A stretch of DNA of 8,713 bases from Candidatus Nitrosopumilus sp. (GCA_011055585.1 DRGT01000131.1:1-8713), one strand, 5' to 3'. Shown: positions 1-4,678, numbered from the stretch's first letter. The notes: generated by a model not told the origin, from the sequence alone. Made by a program: numbers and translations.

Positions 1-2
1 AA

Positions 3-137
3 CTTACGCGCACGTCTCTTGAAACGCTTTCTAAGAACATTCAAGCATTCAATGATAGCTCACAAACATTTGCTGAGATGAATGGCAAACTAATAGACTT
101 TTGGGCATCGATAATTAAGCAAAAAAGCCGAGAATAG
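3..137 (+). CDS. 3' end of an unidentified gene (C-terminal 44 residues)
   Basis: An open frame enters from the left edge of the window and stops at TAG 135-137, giving 44 residues ending in IIKQKSRE. The residues are mostly polar with spaced hydrophobics (Leu, Ile, Phe, Trp), as in an amphipathic helix or coiled coil; no catalytic or metal-binding motif is visible. The gene start and most of the protein lie outside the window, so the product cannot be named. It lies outside the repeat-bounded region that begins near 190 and is probably the left chromosomal neighbour of that insertion. Confidence 0.5.
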   Translation, partial: LTRTSLETLSKNIQAFNDSSQTFAEMNGKLIDFWASIIKQKSRE

Positions 138-188
138 TGGTGTTGTGATATAGTCCTAAAGTATACTGCTATTGGTAATATTTTGACC

Positions 189-216
189 AATTAACAGTTC
201 GTATCAAGTGTTAATT
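189..216. repeat. Left att-like repeat copy with palindromic arms
   Basis: Arms AATTAACA (189-196) and TGTTAATT (209-216) are a perfect 8-base inverted repeat around a 12-base centre, and the site contains the 18-base sequence shared with 3764-3781. Inverted arms around a short core are typical of tyrosine-recombinase crossover sites. The right arm overlaps the TAA stop (211-213) of a decayed minus-strand ORF, so a terminator hairpin is an alternative. Confidence 0.45.
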
Positions 217-360
217 TGTCTCTTCTAATTCTTCCAATTCTTCTGCCTCTGATGTGCTTCTATTTGGGCGAATTGGAACAAAAATGATTGTCAATTTACG
301 TCAATTACAACCAAAGGATAACAGTATAAGCGTATTTCGAACAAGTGGTTCATAATTCAT
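211..360 (-). pseudogene. Small decayed ORF overlapping the end of the carbonic-anhydrase-like gene
   Basis: On the minus strand an ATG at 360-358 overlaps the TGA stop of the upstream gene (ATGA overlap), the usual look of a translationally coupled operon. The frame gives 19 residues with a hydrophobic stretch (LILLSFGC), meets TGA at 303-301, then continues open for 29 codons to TAA at 213-211, ending in an acidic Glu/Leu-rich tail (EELEELEETN). A TTG at codon 23 could start the second half separately. The simplest reading is a short gene broken by one nonsense change, perhaps CGA to TGA. The family is not recognised and the frame could be chance. Confidence 0.3.
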
Positions 361-740
361 TCATCTACTTGTTCAATTTTCCACTGATCATTAACCCATA
401 CTCCAATAACCTTAACAGGGAAATTCCAAGATTTTATAATGTTGATTGATTTTTTTATTTGTGTTAGATGTTCTTCTTTTGATACAGGGTTTGCTGCACA
501 ATCGTGATGTCCAGCAATTACAATCAGTGTAGAATTGTGGGCTTTTATGGAGATGAGAAGTTTTGATTTTATATGCTCTATTTTGTCATAATCCACTTCC
601 AGTAATACTTTATCAGAACCAGGCTCTGTTATTGTATCAACATAATCTACAGAATGGTTTTCTTTAATCCAATCAGAAACAGGGGCTTGGGTTCTTCCAT
701 CTATACAATTAATTGCAGTACCAAATTTACCAGATGCCAT
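357..740 (-). CDS. Small beta-carbonic-anhydrase-like protein
   Basis: This 127-residue protein carries the beta-carbonic anhydrase zinc signature: Cys12-x-Asp14-x-Arg16 (NCIDGR) near the N-terminus and His78-x2-Cys81 (GHHDC). Cys12, His78 and Cys81 would bind zinc, and Asp14-Arg16 form the usual dyad. It is far shorter than classical beta enzymes (about 200 residues) and resembles the compact carbonic-anhydrase-like family of anaerobic bacteria and archaea, whose activity is, to my knowledge, not well established. Expected role: CO2/bicarbonate interconversion in the cytoplasm, or a related zinc function. It starts at ATG 740-738. CATAAA about 26 bases upstream (769-764, minus) could be a TATA box for a leaderless message. 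Its start overlaps the nonsense tail of the recombinase fragment by 14 bases, and its stop overlaps the next ATG. It lies inside the repeat-bounded region. Confidence 0.75.
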   Translation of the reverse strand: MASGKFGTAINCIDGRTQAPVSDWIKENHSVDYVDTITEPGSDKVLLEVDYDKIEHIKSKLLISIKAHNSTLIVIAGHHDCAANPVSKEEHLTQIKKSINIIKSWNFPVKVIGVWVNDQWKIEQVDE

Positions 741-1488
741 AATAATTCATTTTATTGAGGTTGTTTATGTGTTCCAAGTGTACAGTGAATGCAAATATCA
801 TAAAACAAATTTCACACATCTCATAGTTCAAAATTAAAGTCAAAGCCATTGTGTTGTTCATCACAAAATGAGCATTTTCGTTTCTTATTGTCACTCTTAC
901 CGGATCTTCGTTAAAATGAAAGTCTGTCTTTGTTAGTGCCAGGGCTTCACCGATTCTCATACCGGATGAAATAAGCACGGAATATAATGCACTTCTTTTT
1001 GGACTTGCTTTTCTTAGAATCCTTTTTATCGTCTTTGTTTCTAGTGCTCTTCGTGGTTCCTTTCTTCTTCTTGGAAAGGTGATATAGTCTTTAATATCCT
1101 CATTTGAAAGTTTGACACCATGACATTTTCTAAGATAAGACTTGATATTACAAAAATAGACCCCAATAGTTAACGCTGATTTCTTTTTGAAGGTCTTACC
1201 GGTTTCATTATTTACTATAATATCATCATGATCTTTGCCTAGAAATTGAACAAGTTTAGCAAGTGAAAGGCATATACTTCTAATATCGCCTTCCTTTGCT
1301 AGGGCCTGATACCTTTCAATCATTTGAGTTTCGGTTTTTCCTTCATTCCGATAAAAATATTCAAACATCCTTAAAGAAGAATTTGCCACGTTTACACTTC
1401 TTTCTGATTCTGATTTGCTAAAAATTTGCTCAAGCCAGTCATTTTTATCAAAATTTTCAAGTTGTAAAGCCATTGCTTCTTTTATCAC
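727..1488 (-). pseudogene. Truncated tyrosine recombinase (integrase), catalytic C-terminus lost
   Basis: Residues 1 to about 145 form a helical N-terminal core-binding domain of the phage-integrase/XerD type. Residues about 150-200 begin the catalytic domain, with the first catalytic arginine at Arg178 in SSGMRIGEALAL. After about residue 202 the family similarity stops: there is no HxxR box and no active-site tyrosine. The last about 48 residues (Met/Asn/Phe-rich, ending MNYYGIW) look like unrelated sequence read in this frame. Family members are usually about 280-400 residues. The protein cannot catalyse strand exchange, although the fragment may still be expressed. The longest frame starts at GTG 1488-1486; ATG 1473-1471 (MALQ) is also possible. 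It is divergent from the PHP gene. It may be the disabled integrase of the element bounded at 190 and 3781, or an SSV-style split half, for which no partner is seen. Confidence 0.82.
752..898 (-). pseudogene. Decayed two-CxxC mini zinc protein in another frame of the integrase tail
   Basis: Reading minus from 898 in the frame alternative to the integrase, the translation starts SDNKKRKCSFCDEQHNG and ends with DICIHCTLGTHKQPQ before TAA 754-752. It holds CxxC at codons 9-12 and 36-39, i.e. the layout of a small treble-clef or zinc-ribbon protein. It is broken by TGA at codon 26 (823-821) and TGA at codon 29 (814-812), and the position expected for the start ATG reads AAG. The integrase similarity ends where this frame begins, so I infer that a small zinc-protein gene was joined to the integrase fragment and then decayed. 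It was recognised by pattern only; chance is not excluded. Confidence 0.4.
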
Positions 1489-1530
1489 TTCTAACTTTTT
1501 AAAACAGGTCTATAATTTAGGAATAATCAT

Positions 1531-1540
1531 AAGATATATT
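1531..1540 (+). promoter_or_regulatory. TATA-like box for the PHP gene
   Basis: aagatatatt is centred about 29 bases before the ATG at 1565, the spacing expected when an archaeal message starts at or very near the start codon. No Shine-Dalgarno site is present before this ATG, which fits leaderless translation. Confidence 0.5.
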
Positions 1541-1564
1541 GCATAAATTTGGTAGCTAGAAGAG

Positions 1565-2482
1565 ATGGAATTACTAACGTCTGAATTACACTGTCACAAT
1601 CTATTCTCAAATTTCAATGTAGGTGAACATGAGCCACCATATGATTGCAATGTCACGATTCAGGAACAACTAGAACGAGCAAGAAATATTGGCTTGGATG
1701 TTTTGTTTGTAACAAATCACAATACCCTTGACGGCTATTCTCAAATGGTGGAATACAAAAATAACCATGAAAAGTATAAGCACATTCAGGTTTATCCTGC
1801 AGAGGAAGTATCAATAGATGATGATTCTCATGTCTTGGTATACGGAATTCATGAAAGAATCAAACCTGGATTAAGCTTTGAAGAAGTAATAGATGAAGCA
1901 AAACGTCAGAACGGAGTTTCTTCCGCACCTCATCCATTTAGTCTGATAGATGCAGTACGGGACAAAGCAAAACATTGTGACCTAATTGAGGTTTTTAATA
2001 GCAATAATATTGATGTCTTTGCAAATACCAAAGCTACAATATTTGCTGACGAACAAAACATGGTCGGTGTTGCTGGAAGCGATTCACATGTGATTTCAAC
2101 TTTGGGAAGATGTTCGAATATTATAGAATCTGAAAATACTCTAGATGATATTTTATCTGCTATGAAGCATGAAAGAATCCAAATTCAAAATACTGGTTAT
2201 GCTACTACAAAAGAAACCATTGAACATTTACGATACAAAGTTGACCATTCTAAGGAATTTATTTACGAATACATGGCACAATTTTATCCACGATCAAAGA
2301 TCTATCTTTCATTATTACTGCGATTATATGAAAGAAATCCAAACAGCTATCTATGGATTTTATTTTACAAATTTGCAATTTTTGCAATGAAGAGACTTTC
2401 GAGAAAAATTAACTTTCAAAATCTTGATCCTTCATTTATGAAGGAGCGAAATCTTGGCACGATGTTCAAGATGTCAATTTAA
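1565..2482 (+). CDS. PHP-domain metal-dependent phosphoesterase
   Basis: The 305-residue protein has the ordered PHP metal ligands: His9-x-His11 in ELHCHNLFSN, His52 in TNHNT, Glu80/Glu81 in PAEEVS, His123 in APHP, and Asp173 with His175 in GSDSH. These residues bind two or three metal ions in PHP enzymes, which hydrolyse phosphoesters of nucleotides, small phosphates or DNA; the substrate here cannot be told. The PHP fold occupies about residues 1-205. The remaining 100 residues are mostly helical, basic and aromatic-rich (Tyr, Leu, Arg, Lys), possibly a nucleic-acid or membrane-surface contact. The start ATG follows a TATA-like box with leaderless spacing. It is divergent from the integrase fragment and lies inside the repeat-bounded region, so it may be element cargo. 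The family call is firm, the role unknown. Confidence 0.87.
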   Translation: MELLTSELHCHNLFSNFNVGEHEPPYDCNVTIQEQLERARNIGLDVLFVTNHNTLDGYSQMVEYKNNHEKYKHIQVYPAEEVSIDDDSHVLVYGIHERIKPGLSFEEVIDEAKRQNGVSSAPHPFSLIDAVRDKAKHCDLIEVFNSNNIDVFANTKATIFADEQNMVGVAGSDSHVISTLGRCSNIIESENTLDDILSAMKHERIQIQNTGYATTKETIEHLRYKVDHSKEFIYEYMAQFYPRSKIYLSLLLRLYERNPNSYLWILFYKFAIFAMKRLSRKINFQNLDPSFMKERNLGTMFKMSI

Positions 2483-2490
2483 GATTTTTT
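2483..2490 (+). terminator. T-run after the PHP gene
   Basis: Six consecutive T residues (2485-2490) follow the TAA stop by two bases. Archaeal RNA polymerase commonly ends at such U-tracts without a hairpin. Confidence 0.4.
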
Positions 2491-2565
2491 CCAAGTAGGA
2501 CAAGCTAAACTCGATTAATACTTACAGTACATAAAGCTAAATAACTTCTACTTAGAAGAAACAAC

Positions 2566-2718
2566 ATGAGTGATCAACAAATCTTAACATGGGAACAGAT
2601 CGAACAATACGCAACCATCAAGCATCTAAAGAAACAACTAACTAGAAAAGCCAGAAGACAAAGATTGTGTATGAATACTCTAAGGATTTTAATTTTTGGA
2701 ACAAACCCAAACCATTAA
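2566..2718 (+). CDS. N-terminal part of a probably frame-split small zinc protein
   Basis: ATG 2566 opens a 50-codon frame beginning MSDQQILTWEQIEQYATIKH and followed by a strongly basic helix (KKQLTRKARRQR). The last about 15 residues (from MNTLRILIF) lack this character and look like out-of-frame reading. The zinc-ribbon frame (2667-2867) opens at 2646, just after a TAG in that frame, and lies one base back. I infer that the real protein is the basic helix joined to the zinc ribbon, about 100 residues, through a -1 shift near the A-run at 2646-2649, either by mutation, sequence error or slippage. An AT-rich box (agctaaataactt, centre about 2541) fits a leaderless promoter. Two overlapping separate genes are the alternative. 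Family not recognised. Confidence 0.45.
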   Translation: MSDQQILTWEQIEQYATIKHLKKQLTRKARRQRLCMNTLRILIFGTNPNH

Positions 2719-2867
2719 GGATATCCTATCCCATACCTTGTAAAATTTGTAAAAAGGTACAGATACCACCATGGACTTCTATTTGTCATAACTGCATTAG
2801 AAATTTCCTATGTTCACCCTATGAAGAAGATAAGGAACCAACTGAACCAGAAGAGGTTGTAGAATAA
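2667..2867 (+). CDS. Small zinc-ribbon protein (possibly the C-terminal part of a frame-split gene)
   Basis: The 66-residue frame from GTG 2667 has Cys25-x2-Cys28 (PCKICKK), then Cys40-x2-Cys43 (ICHNC), with an extra Cys49 and a strongly acidic tail (EEDKEPTEPEEVVE). Two CxxC pairs 11 residues apart make a compact zinc ribbon, a fold used in DNA, RNA or protein contacts. No Shine-Dalgarno site precedes the GTG, and the frame is open upstream to 2646, which supports translation from the 2566 ATG with a -1 change of frame rather than an independent start. It is followed at once by a 23-codon ORF whose ATG overlaps its stop (TAATG). Specific function unknown. Confidence 0.6.
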   Translation: MYEYSKDFNFWNKPKPLRISYPIPCKICKKVQIPPWTSICHNCIRNFLCSPYEEDKEPTEPEEVVE

Positions 2868-2938
2868 TGTCATGCAAGGTCATTAAGGTTAGAAAGTATT
2901 GTAAATGTATTAGGCCTAGAAAACAAACTCATTCGTGA
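2867..2938 (+). CDS. 23-residue basic Cys-containing micro-ORF
   Basis: ATG 2867-2869 overlaps the TAA stop of the zinc-ribbon frame (TAATG), so it could be translated by reinitiation. The peptide starts MSCKVIKVRKYCKC and carries cysteines at 3, 12 and 14 among many Lys/Arg. It is too short to assign to any family, and its reality rests on the stop/start overlap and the Cys pattern alone. Confidence 0.22.
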   Translation: MSCKVIKVRKYCKCIRPRKQTHS

Positions 2939-3113
2939 AATAACTAAAGTAAAAAAAGTATGAACTGATTAACTGATTAACATTTGGTCACTAACTTTAA
3001 TGGCTTGTGTCAAAGGTAATATCTGTACATAAAAAATCTGTCTAAACAGTCTGTAATTAACGTGACAAACTGCCACATAACTTCACTGCTCTCTTAATGA
3101 TATTGTAGATGAT
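2939..3113. other. Intergenic stretch with a short tandem repeat
   Basis: No coding frame stands out. aactgatt occurs twice in tandem (2963-2970, 2971-2978). An AT-rich box at about 3094-3104 (ttaatgatatt) sits about 27 bases before the second ATG (3126) of the coiled-coil gene and could be its TATA box. Confidence 0.35.
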
Positions 3114-3419
3114 ATGAGTTTGGCAATGGAACCGGTCTTAGCTAATCAAGTAATTGAAGAATCAAGCACTCCAACTCAAAAGATTGAAGAGCCTGAACAA
3201 CAAATTTTCGAAACTAAATTGGGAGAGGTGAAAAGAGAACCCAAAGGTCAACATCTAAGCAAGGATGAAATAGAAAAAAAAGCCAAAGAACTTGCCGAAG
3301 AAAGAAGGAAAGTTGAAAAATTTGAAGCTGAAAGACAAAGATTAGAAGAAGAAATCAAAGAGCTAAAAGAACAACTAGCAAGTTTGGCAATTCCGTTGTT
3401 GTTCAATAATACAAACTAG
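3114..3419 (+). CDS. Small charged coiled-coil protein
   Basis: The 101-residue protein has a Glu/Thr/Pro-rich, probably disordered N-terminal half (residues 1-45). It is followed by a Lys/Glu-rich helix, residues about 48-92, with heptad-like hydrophobics (KKAKELAEERRKVEKFEAER and onward), a typical single coiled coil, and a short hydrophobic end (LAIPLLF). No catalytic motif, Cys pair or signal peptide is present. It may oligomerise or act as a scaffold; coiled coils of this composition do not allow a functional name. ATG 3114 is the longest start, but ATG 3126 (MEPVLANQ) fits better with the TATA-like box at about 3094-3104 as a leaderless start. A T-run follows the stop directly. Confidence 0.6.
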   Translation: MSLAMEPVLANQVIEESSTPTQKIEEPEQQIFETKLGEVKREPKGQHLSKDEIEKKAKELAEERRKVEKFEAERQRLEEEIKELKEQLASLAIPLLFNNTN

Positions 3420-3420
3420 T

Positions 3421-3430
3421 CTTCTTTTTT
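3421..3430 (+). terminator. T-rich terminator after the coiled-coil gene
   Basis: cttctttttt follows the TAG stop directly, giving a U-tract without a stem, as is usual for archaeal intrinsic termination. A loose inverted repeat (CATAAC ... GTTATG, about 3446-3471) follows it. Confidence 0.45.
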
Positions 3431-3505
3431 ATCCTCCAACAAATCATAACGCACGTTAATGTTAGTTATGACCCATTCTTGGCCTAGAAAACGATGACGT
3501 AAAAT

Positions 3506-3528
3506 GAATTAAGAATTTTCAAGATTAA
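3506..3528 (+). repeat. Direct repeat R1, first copy (before the mini zinc gene)
   Basis: These 23 bases, beginning gaattaagaattttca, recur at 3746-3768 with a single difference, exactly 240 bases downstream in the same orientation. The two copies bracket the ORF at 3562-3732. Confidence 0.7.
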
Positions 3529-3561
3529 GATCTGATTTATCTAGAATGTTAACCTCAGTGA

Positions 3562-3732
3562 ATTACGAAAAAATTTCTTCCTAAAGACTCGAAGCCATGC
3601 CCTCATTCGTGGAAAGTTGTAGAGGGTGCAGTGGTTTGTAAATTATGTGGCGAAAGAGAAAATACTGAACGTAAACCGTCGACATGGTATAGCATATTTC
3701 GTGGCTATTGGAAAGCGATGAAAGAACGATAG
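3562..3732 (+). CDS. 56-codon mini zinc protein (CxH...CxxC) without a standard start codon
   Basis: The frame ending at TAG 3730-3732 translates as a compact zinc protein: Cys13-Pro-His15 (KPCPHSW) followed by Cys26-x2-Cys29 (VCKLCGE), the CxHxW...CxxCG pattern of small zinc ribbons, then an aromatic/basic tail (STWYSIFRGYWKAMKER). An in-frame TGA at 3559-3561 limits the frame, and the first codon after it is ATT (3562), giving (M)TKKFLPKDSKPC. No ATG, GTG or TTG occurs before the zinc ligands. Either translation starts at ATT, as also appears likely for tusA in this window, or the start codon has been lost and this is a fresh pseudogene. The coding pattern and ligands look intact. The gene is bracketed by the two R1 repeat copies. 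Zinc/nucleic-acid binding is inferred; the family is not named. Confidence 0.55.
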   Translation: MTKKFLPKDSKPCPHSWKVVEGAVVCKLCGERENTERKPSTWYSIFRGYWKAMKER

Positions 3733-3745
3733 ATGGCTATTAAAC

Positions 3746-3768
3746 GAATTAAGAATTTTCAGGATTAA
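3746..3768 (+). repeat. Direct repeat R1, second copy (after the mini zinc gene)
   Basis: This matches 3506-3528 in 22 of 23 positions and begins 14 bases after the stop of the zinc ORF. Its last five bases run into the right copy of the 18-base att-like repeat (3764-3781). Confidence 0.7.
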
Positions 3769-3781
3769 CAGTTCGTATCAA
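3764..3781 (+). repeat. Right copy of the 18-base att-like repeat
   Basis: Perfect copy of 190-207 in the same orientation, 3574 bases away. The flanks are also loosely alike: attttcagg here against attttgacca on the left, and atgtaatt here against gtgttaatt on the left. It lies 27-44 bases beyond the stop of the minus-strand basic protein gene. Confidence 0.6.
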
Positions 3782-3786
3782 ATGTA

Positions 3787-3807
3787 ATTGAAAAAAAGAG
3801 AAAAAGA
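3787..3807 (-). terminator. T-rich terminator of the basic protein gene
   Basis: On the minus strand, runs of five and seven T (opposite A-runs 3801-3805 and 3791-3797) follow the TGA stop at 3810-3808 directly, a typical archaeal U-tract terminator. Confidence 0.5.
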
Positions 3808-4005
3808 TCAGCGACGTCTTCTCGCTGTTCTTCTGCTAGAAGCTTTTCTTGTTGTTCTTCTCCTAGTAGTTCTTCTTGTAGAAGCACTACGTCTACGTCT
3901 TGCCCCTGCCTTTTTTCTTGATGCAGCTTTTGCGGCTGCATTTCTTCTTCTAGTACGAGCGGCTTTTTGGGCAGAAGCACGACGTTGTGTTTTTGTTTGT
4001 GCCAT
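3808..4005 (-). CDS. Arg/Ala/Lys-rich basic protein, likely nucleoid or nucleic-acid binding
   Basis: The 65-residue product starts MAQTKTQRRASAQKAARTRR and is made almost wholly of Arg, Ala, Lys, Ser and Thr, with no acidic residue at all. It resembles the C-terminal tails of H1-like histones and the small Lys/Arg/Ala-rich proteins common in AT-rich archaea and bacteria. Such peptides bind DNA or RNA through charge; a role in chromatin compaction is inferred, not shown. ATG 4005-4003 is chosen; CTATAG about 30 bases upstream (about 4039-4034) could be the TATA element of a leaderless message. It is GC-richer than its surroundings because of the Arg and Ala codons. The complementary strand has a long open frame of Leu/Ala/Val that I take as an artefact of this composition. 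Confidence 0.72.
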   Translation of the reverse strand: MAQTKTQRRASAQKAARTRRRNAAAKAASRKKAGARRRRSASTRRTTRRRTTRKASSRRTARRRR

Positions 4006-4100
4006 TGAAACTATGAGGATAAACTTGCTTTTCTATAGGTGAGATGAAGAAAAATTCACTAATAATTACAGTTAACAGTTATGTAAAACAGATTATTTGT

Positions 4101-4117
4101 AAATTCTTAACTCTTAG
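4101..4117 (-). repeat. Repeat R2, copy after the C2H2 gene
   Basis: Plus-strand aaattcttaactcttag matches 4338-4354 in 16 of 17 positions. It lies 7 bases beyond the stop of the C2H2 ORF. Read on the minus strand it belongs to the same aattaagaatt-like family as R1. Confidence 0.5.
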
Positions 4118-4123
4118 ACTTGA

Positions 4124-4273
4124 TTATTTTAATTTTTCAAAGGCGTTTTTATAACTATCTGGTTTTTTTTGGAGTTCGGATTCTATAGCTGTTTTTGAAA
4201 ACTTGTGTACTGTTATCAAATGATCTATAATATCATCACATTTTTTTTTACAGGTTCTGCACATGTACTTCAT
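4124..4273 (-). CDS. 49-residue C2H2-type zinc finger protein
   Basis: From ATG 4273-4271 the product begins MKYMCRTCKKKCDDIIDHLI and contains Cys5-x2-Cys8 followed by His18-x4-His23 (DHLITVHKF). This is a C2H2 zinc-finger layout with a short Cys-to-His span of nine residues. The rest is a charged helix (residues 27-49, Lys/Glu-rich). Single C2H2 mini-proteins of this size are common in archaea and their viruses and usually bind DNA, RNA or a partner protein; the target here is unknown. A CTTTTTATT box on the minus strand at about 4300-4310 fits a leaderless promoter. It is on the same strand as the basic protein gene, 118 bases away, and has AT-rich R2 repeats on both sides. Confidence 0.72.
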   Translation of the reverse strand: MKYMCRTCKKKCDDIIDHLITVHKFSKTAIESELQKKPDSYKNAFEKLK

Positions 4274-4337
4274 ATCTTATTCCTAATGCTTCGCCTTTTT
4301 ACTCTCAATAAAAAGCAATACCACTTTTTAGGCACAA

Positions 4338-4354
4338 AAATTCTTAATTCTTAG
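4338..4354 (-). repeat. Repeat R2, copy before the C2H2 gene
   Basis: Plus-strand aaattcttaattcttag; with the preceding base, aaaattcttaattc (4337-4350) is the exact reverse complement of 14 bases of R1 (gaattaagaatttt). So R1 and R2 have the same orientation relative to their enclosed zinc genes. Confidence 0.5.
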
Positions 4355-4445
4355 TTTAACATTTATTAGATTTACCACAATTTTTTAAACAAATTTTCAT
4401 AGAATAACTAGCAAATTTTATTGATTAAAAAGCAGTAATCATCCT

Positions 4446-4580
4446 ATGGCTGAAGCATCTCTAGGGGTATATGGTGCAGTAATAGGAGTGGGAATTGTAT
4501 TAGCTGTATTAGCATTCACTCTGAGACAAAGACGACCACATGGACCTGAAGAAGTAATATTTGATAAAGAAATAGGATAA
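4446..4580 (+). CDS. 44-residue single-pass membrane protein
   Basis: ATG 4446 begins MAEASLGVYGAVIGVGIVLA and runs to TAA 4578-4580. Residues about 6-25 form one Gly/Val/Leu/Ile transmembrane helix, followed by a basic stretch (RQRRPHG) that should stay in the cytoplasm by the positive-inside rule, and a short acidic tail (PEEVIFDKEIG). There is no signal-peptidase site, so it is more likely a small integral membrane protein than a secreted one. A TTTTATT box at about 4413-4419, some 30 bases upstream, fits a near-leaderless promoter. It lies upstream of the tusA-cysteine synthase pair but 140 bases away with a separate promoter in between. The product is not recognised; such small subunits often accompany larger membrane complexes. 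Confidence 0.65.
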   Translation: MAEASLGVYGAVIGVGIVLAVLAFTLRQRRPHGPEEVIFDKEIG

Positions 4581-4678
4581 GTTGAATTTAGTGATTCTCA
4601 AACATTCTATCTTTAGAAAACGATAAAGTCGTAATTCCTTAGTTAGCTTTTCCTACTCTAAGCGTTAAACTCGAGTAG

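Larger units (their letters stand above)
190..3781. mobile_element. Candidate remnant of an integrated element bounded by an 18-base direct repeat
   Basis: Seen: the 18-mer attaacagttcgtatcaa occurs perfectly at 190-207 and 3764-3781 in the same orientation, and between the copies lies a tyrosine recombinase gene that has lost its catalytic C-terminus. Also inside are decayed ORFs and small accessory genes (carbonic-anhydrase-like, PHP phosphoesterase, mini zinc proteins, coiled coil). Known: tyrosine recombinases leave direct repeats (attL/attR) at the ends of integrated elements. Inferred: this is an old, degraded integration of about 3.6 kb. Caution: both repeat copies lie just downstream of minus-strand stop codons, so they could instead be a shared 3' element, and no tRNA target is visible. 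Confidence 0.4.

Noticed and set aside
2541..2556. Inverted repeat TTCTACTTAGAAGAA before the 2566 ORF
   Set aside because: Short imperfect arms with a three-base centre in AT-rich DNA; too weak to call a regulatory site.
190..3781. CRISPR array or tRNA-targeted integration
   Set aside because: Repeats are only two or three scattered copies without regular spacers, and no cloverleaf or tRNA 3' end is present at either boundary.
3765..3980. Minus-strand Glu/Gln/Leu-rich frame over the basic gene
   Set aside because: Shadow frame of the same low-complexity sequence, ending in the terminator T-run; no start signal.
3788..4042. Leu/Ala/Val-rich plus-strand frame that looks like membrane helices
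   Set aside because: It is the exact complement of the Arg/Ala-rich gene; Leu and Val codons arise automatically opposite Arg and Lys codons, and the minus frame has the better start and terminator.
4072..4080. Third partial copy of the att-like sequence (ttaacagtt)
   Set aside because: Only nine bases match, within chance for this composition.
4286..4354. 22-codon plus-strand ORF (MLRLFTLNKK...)
   Set aside because: Covers the promoter region of the C2H2 gene and repeat R2; no Cys/His or other pattern, no ribosome site.
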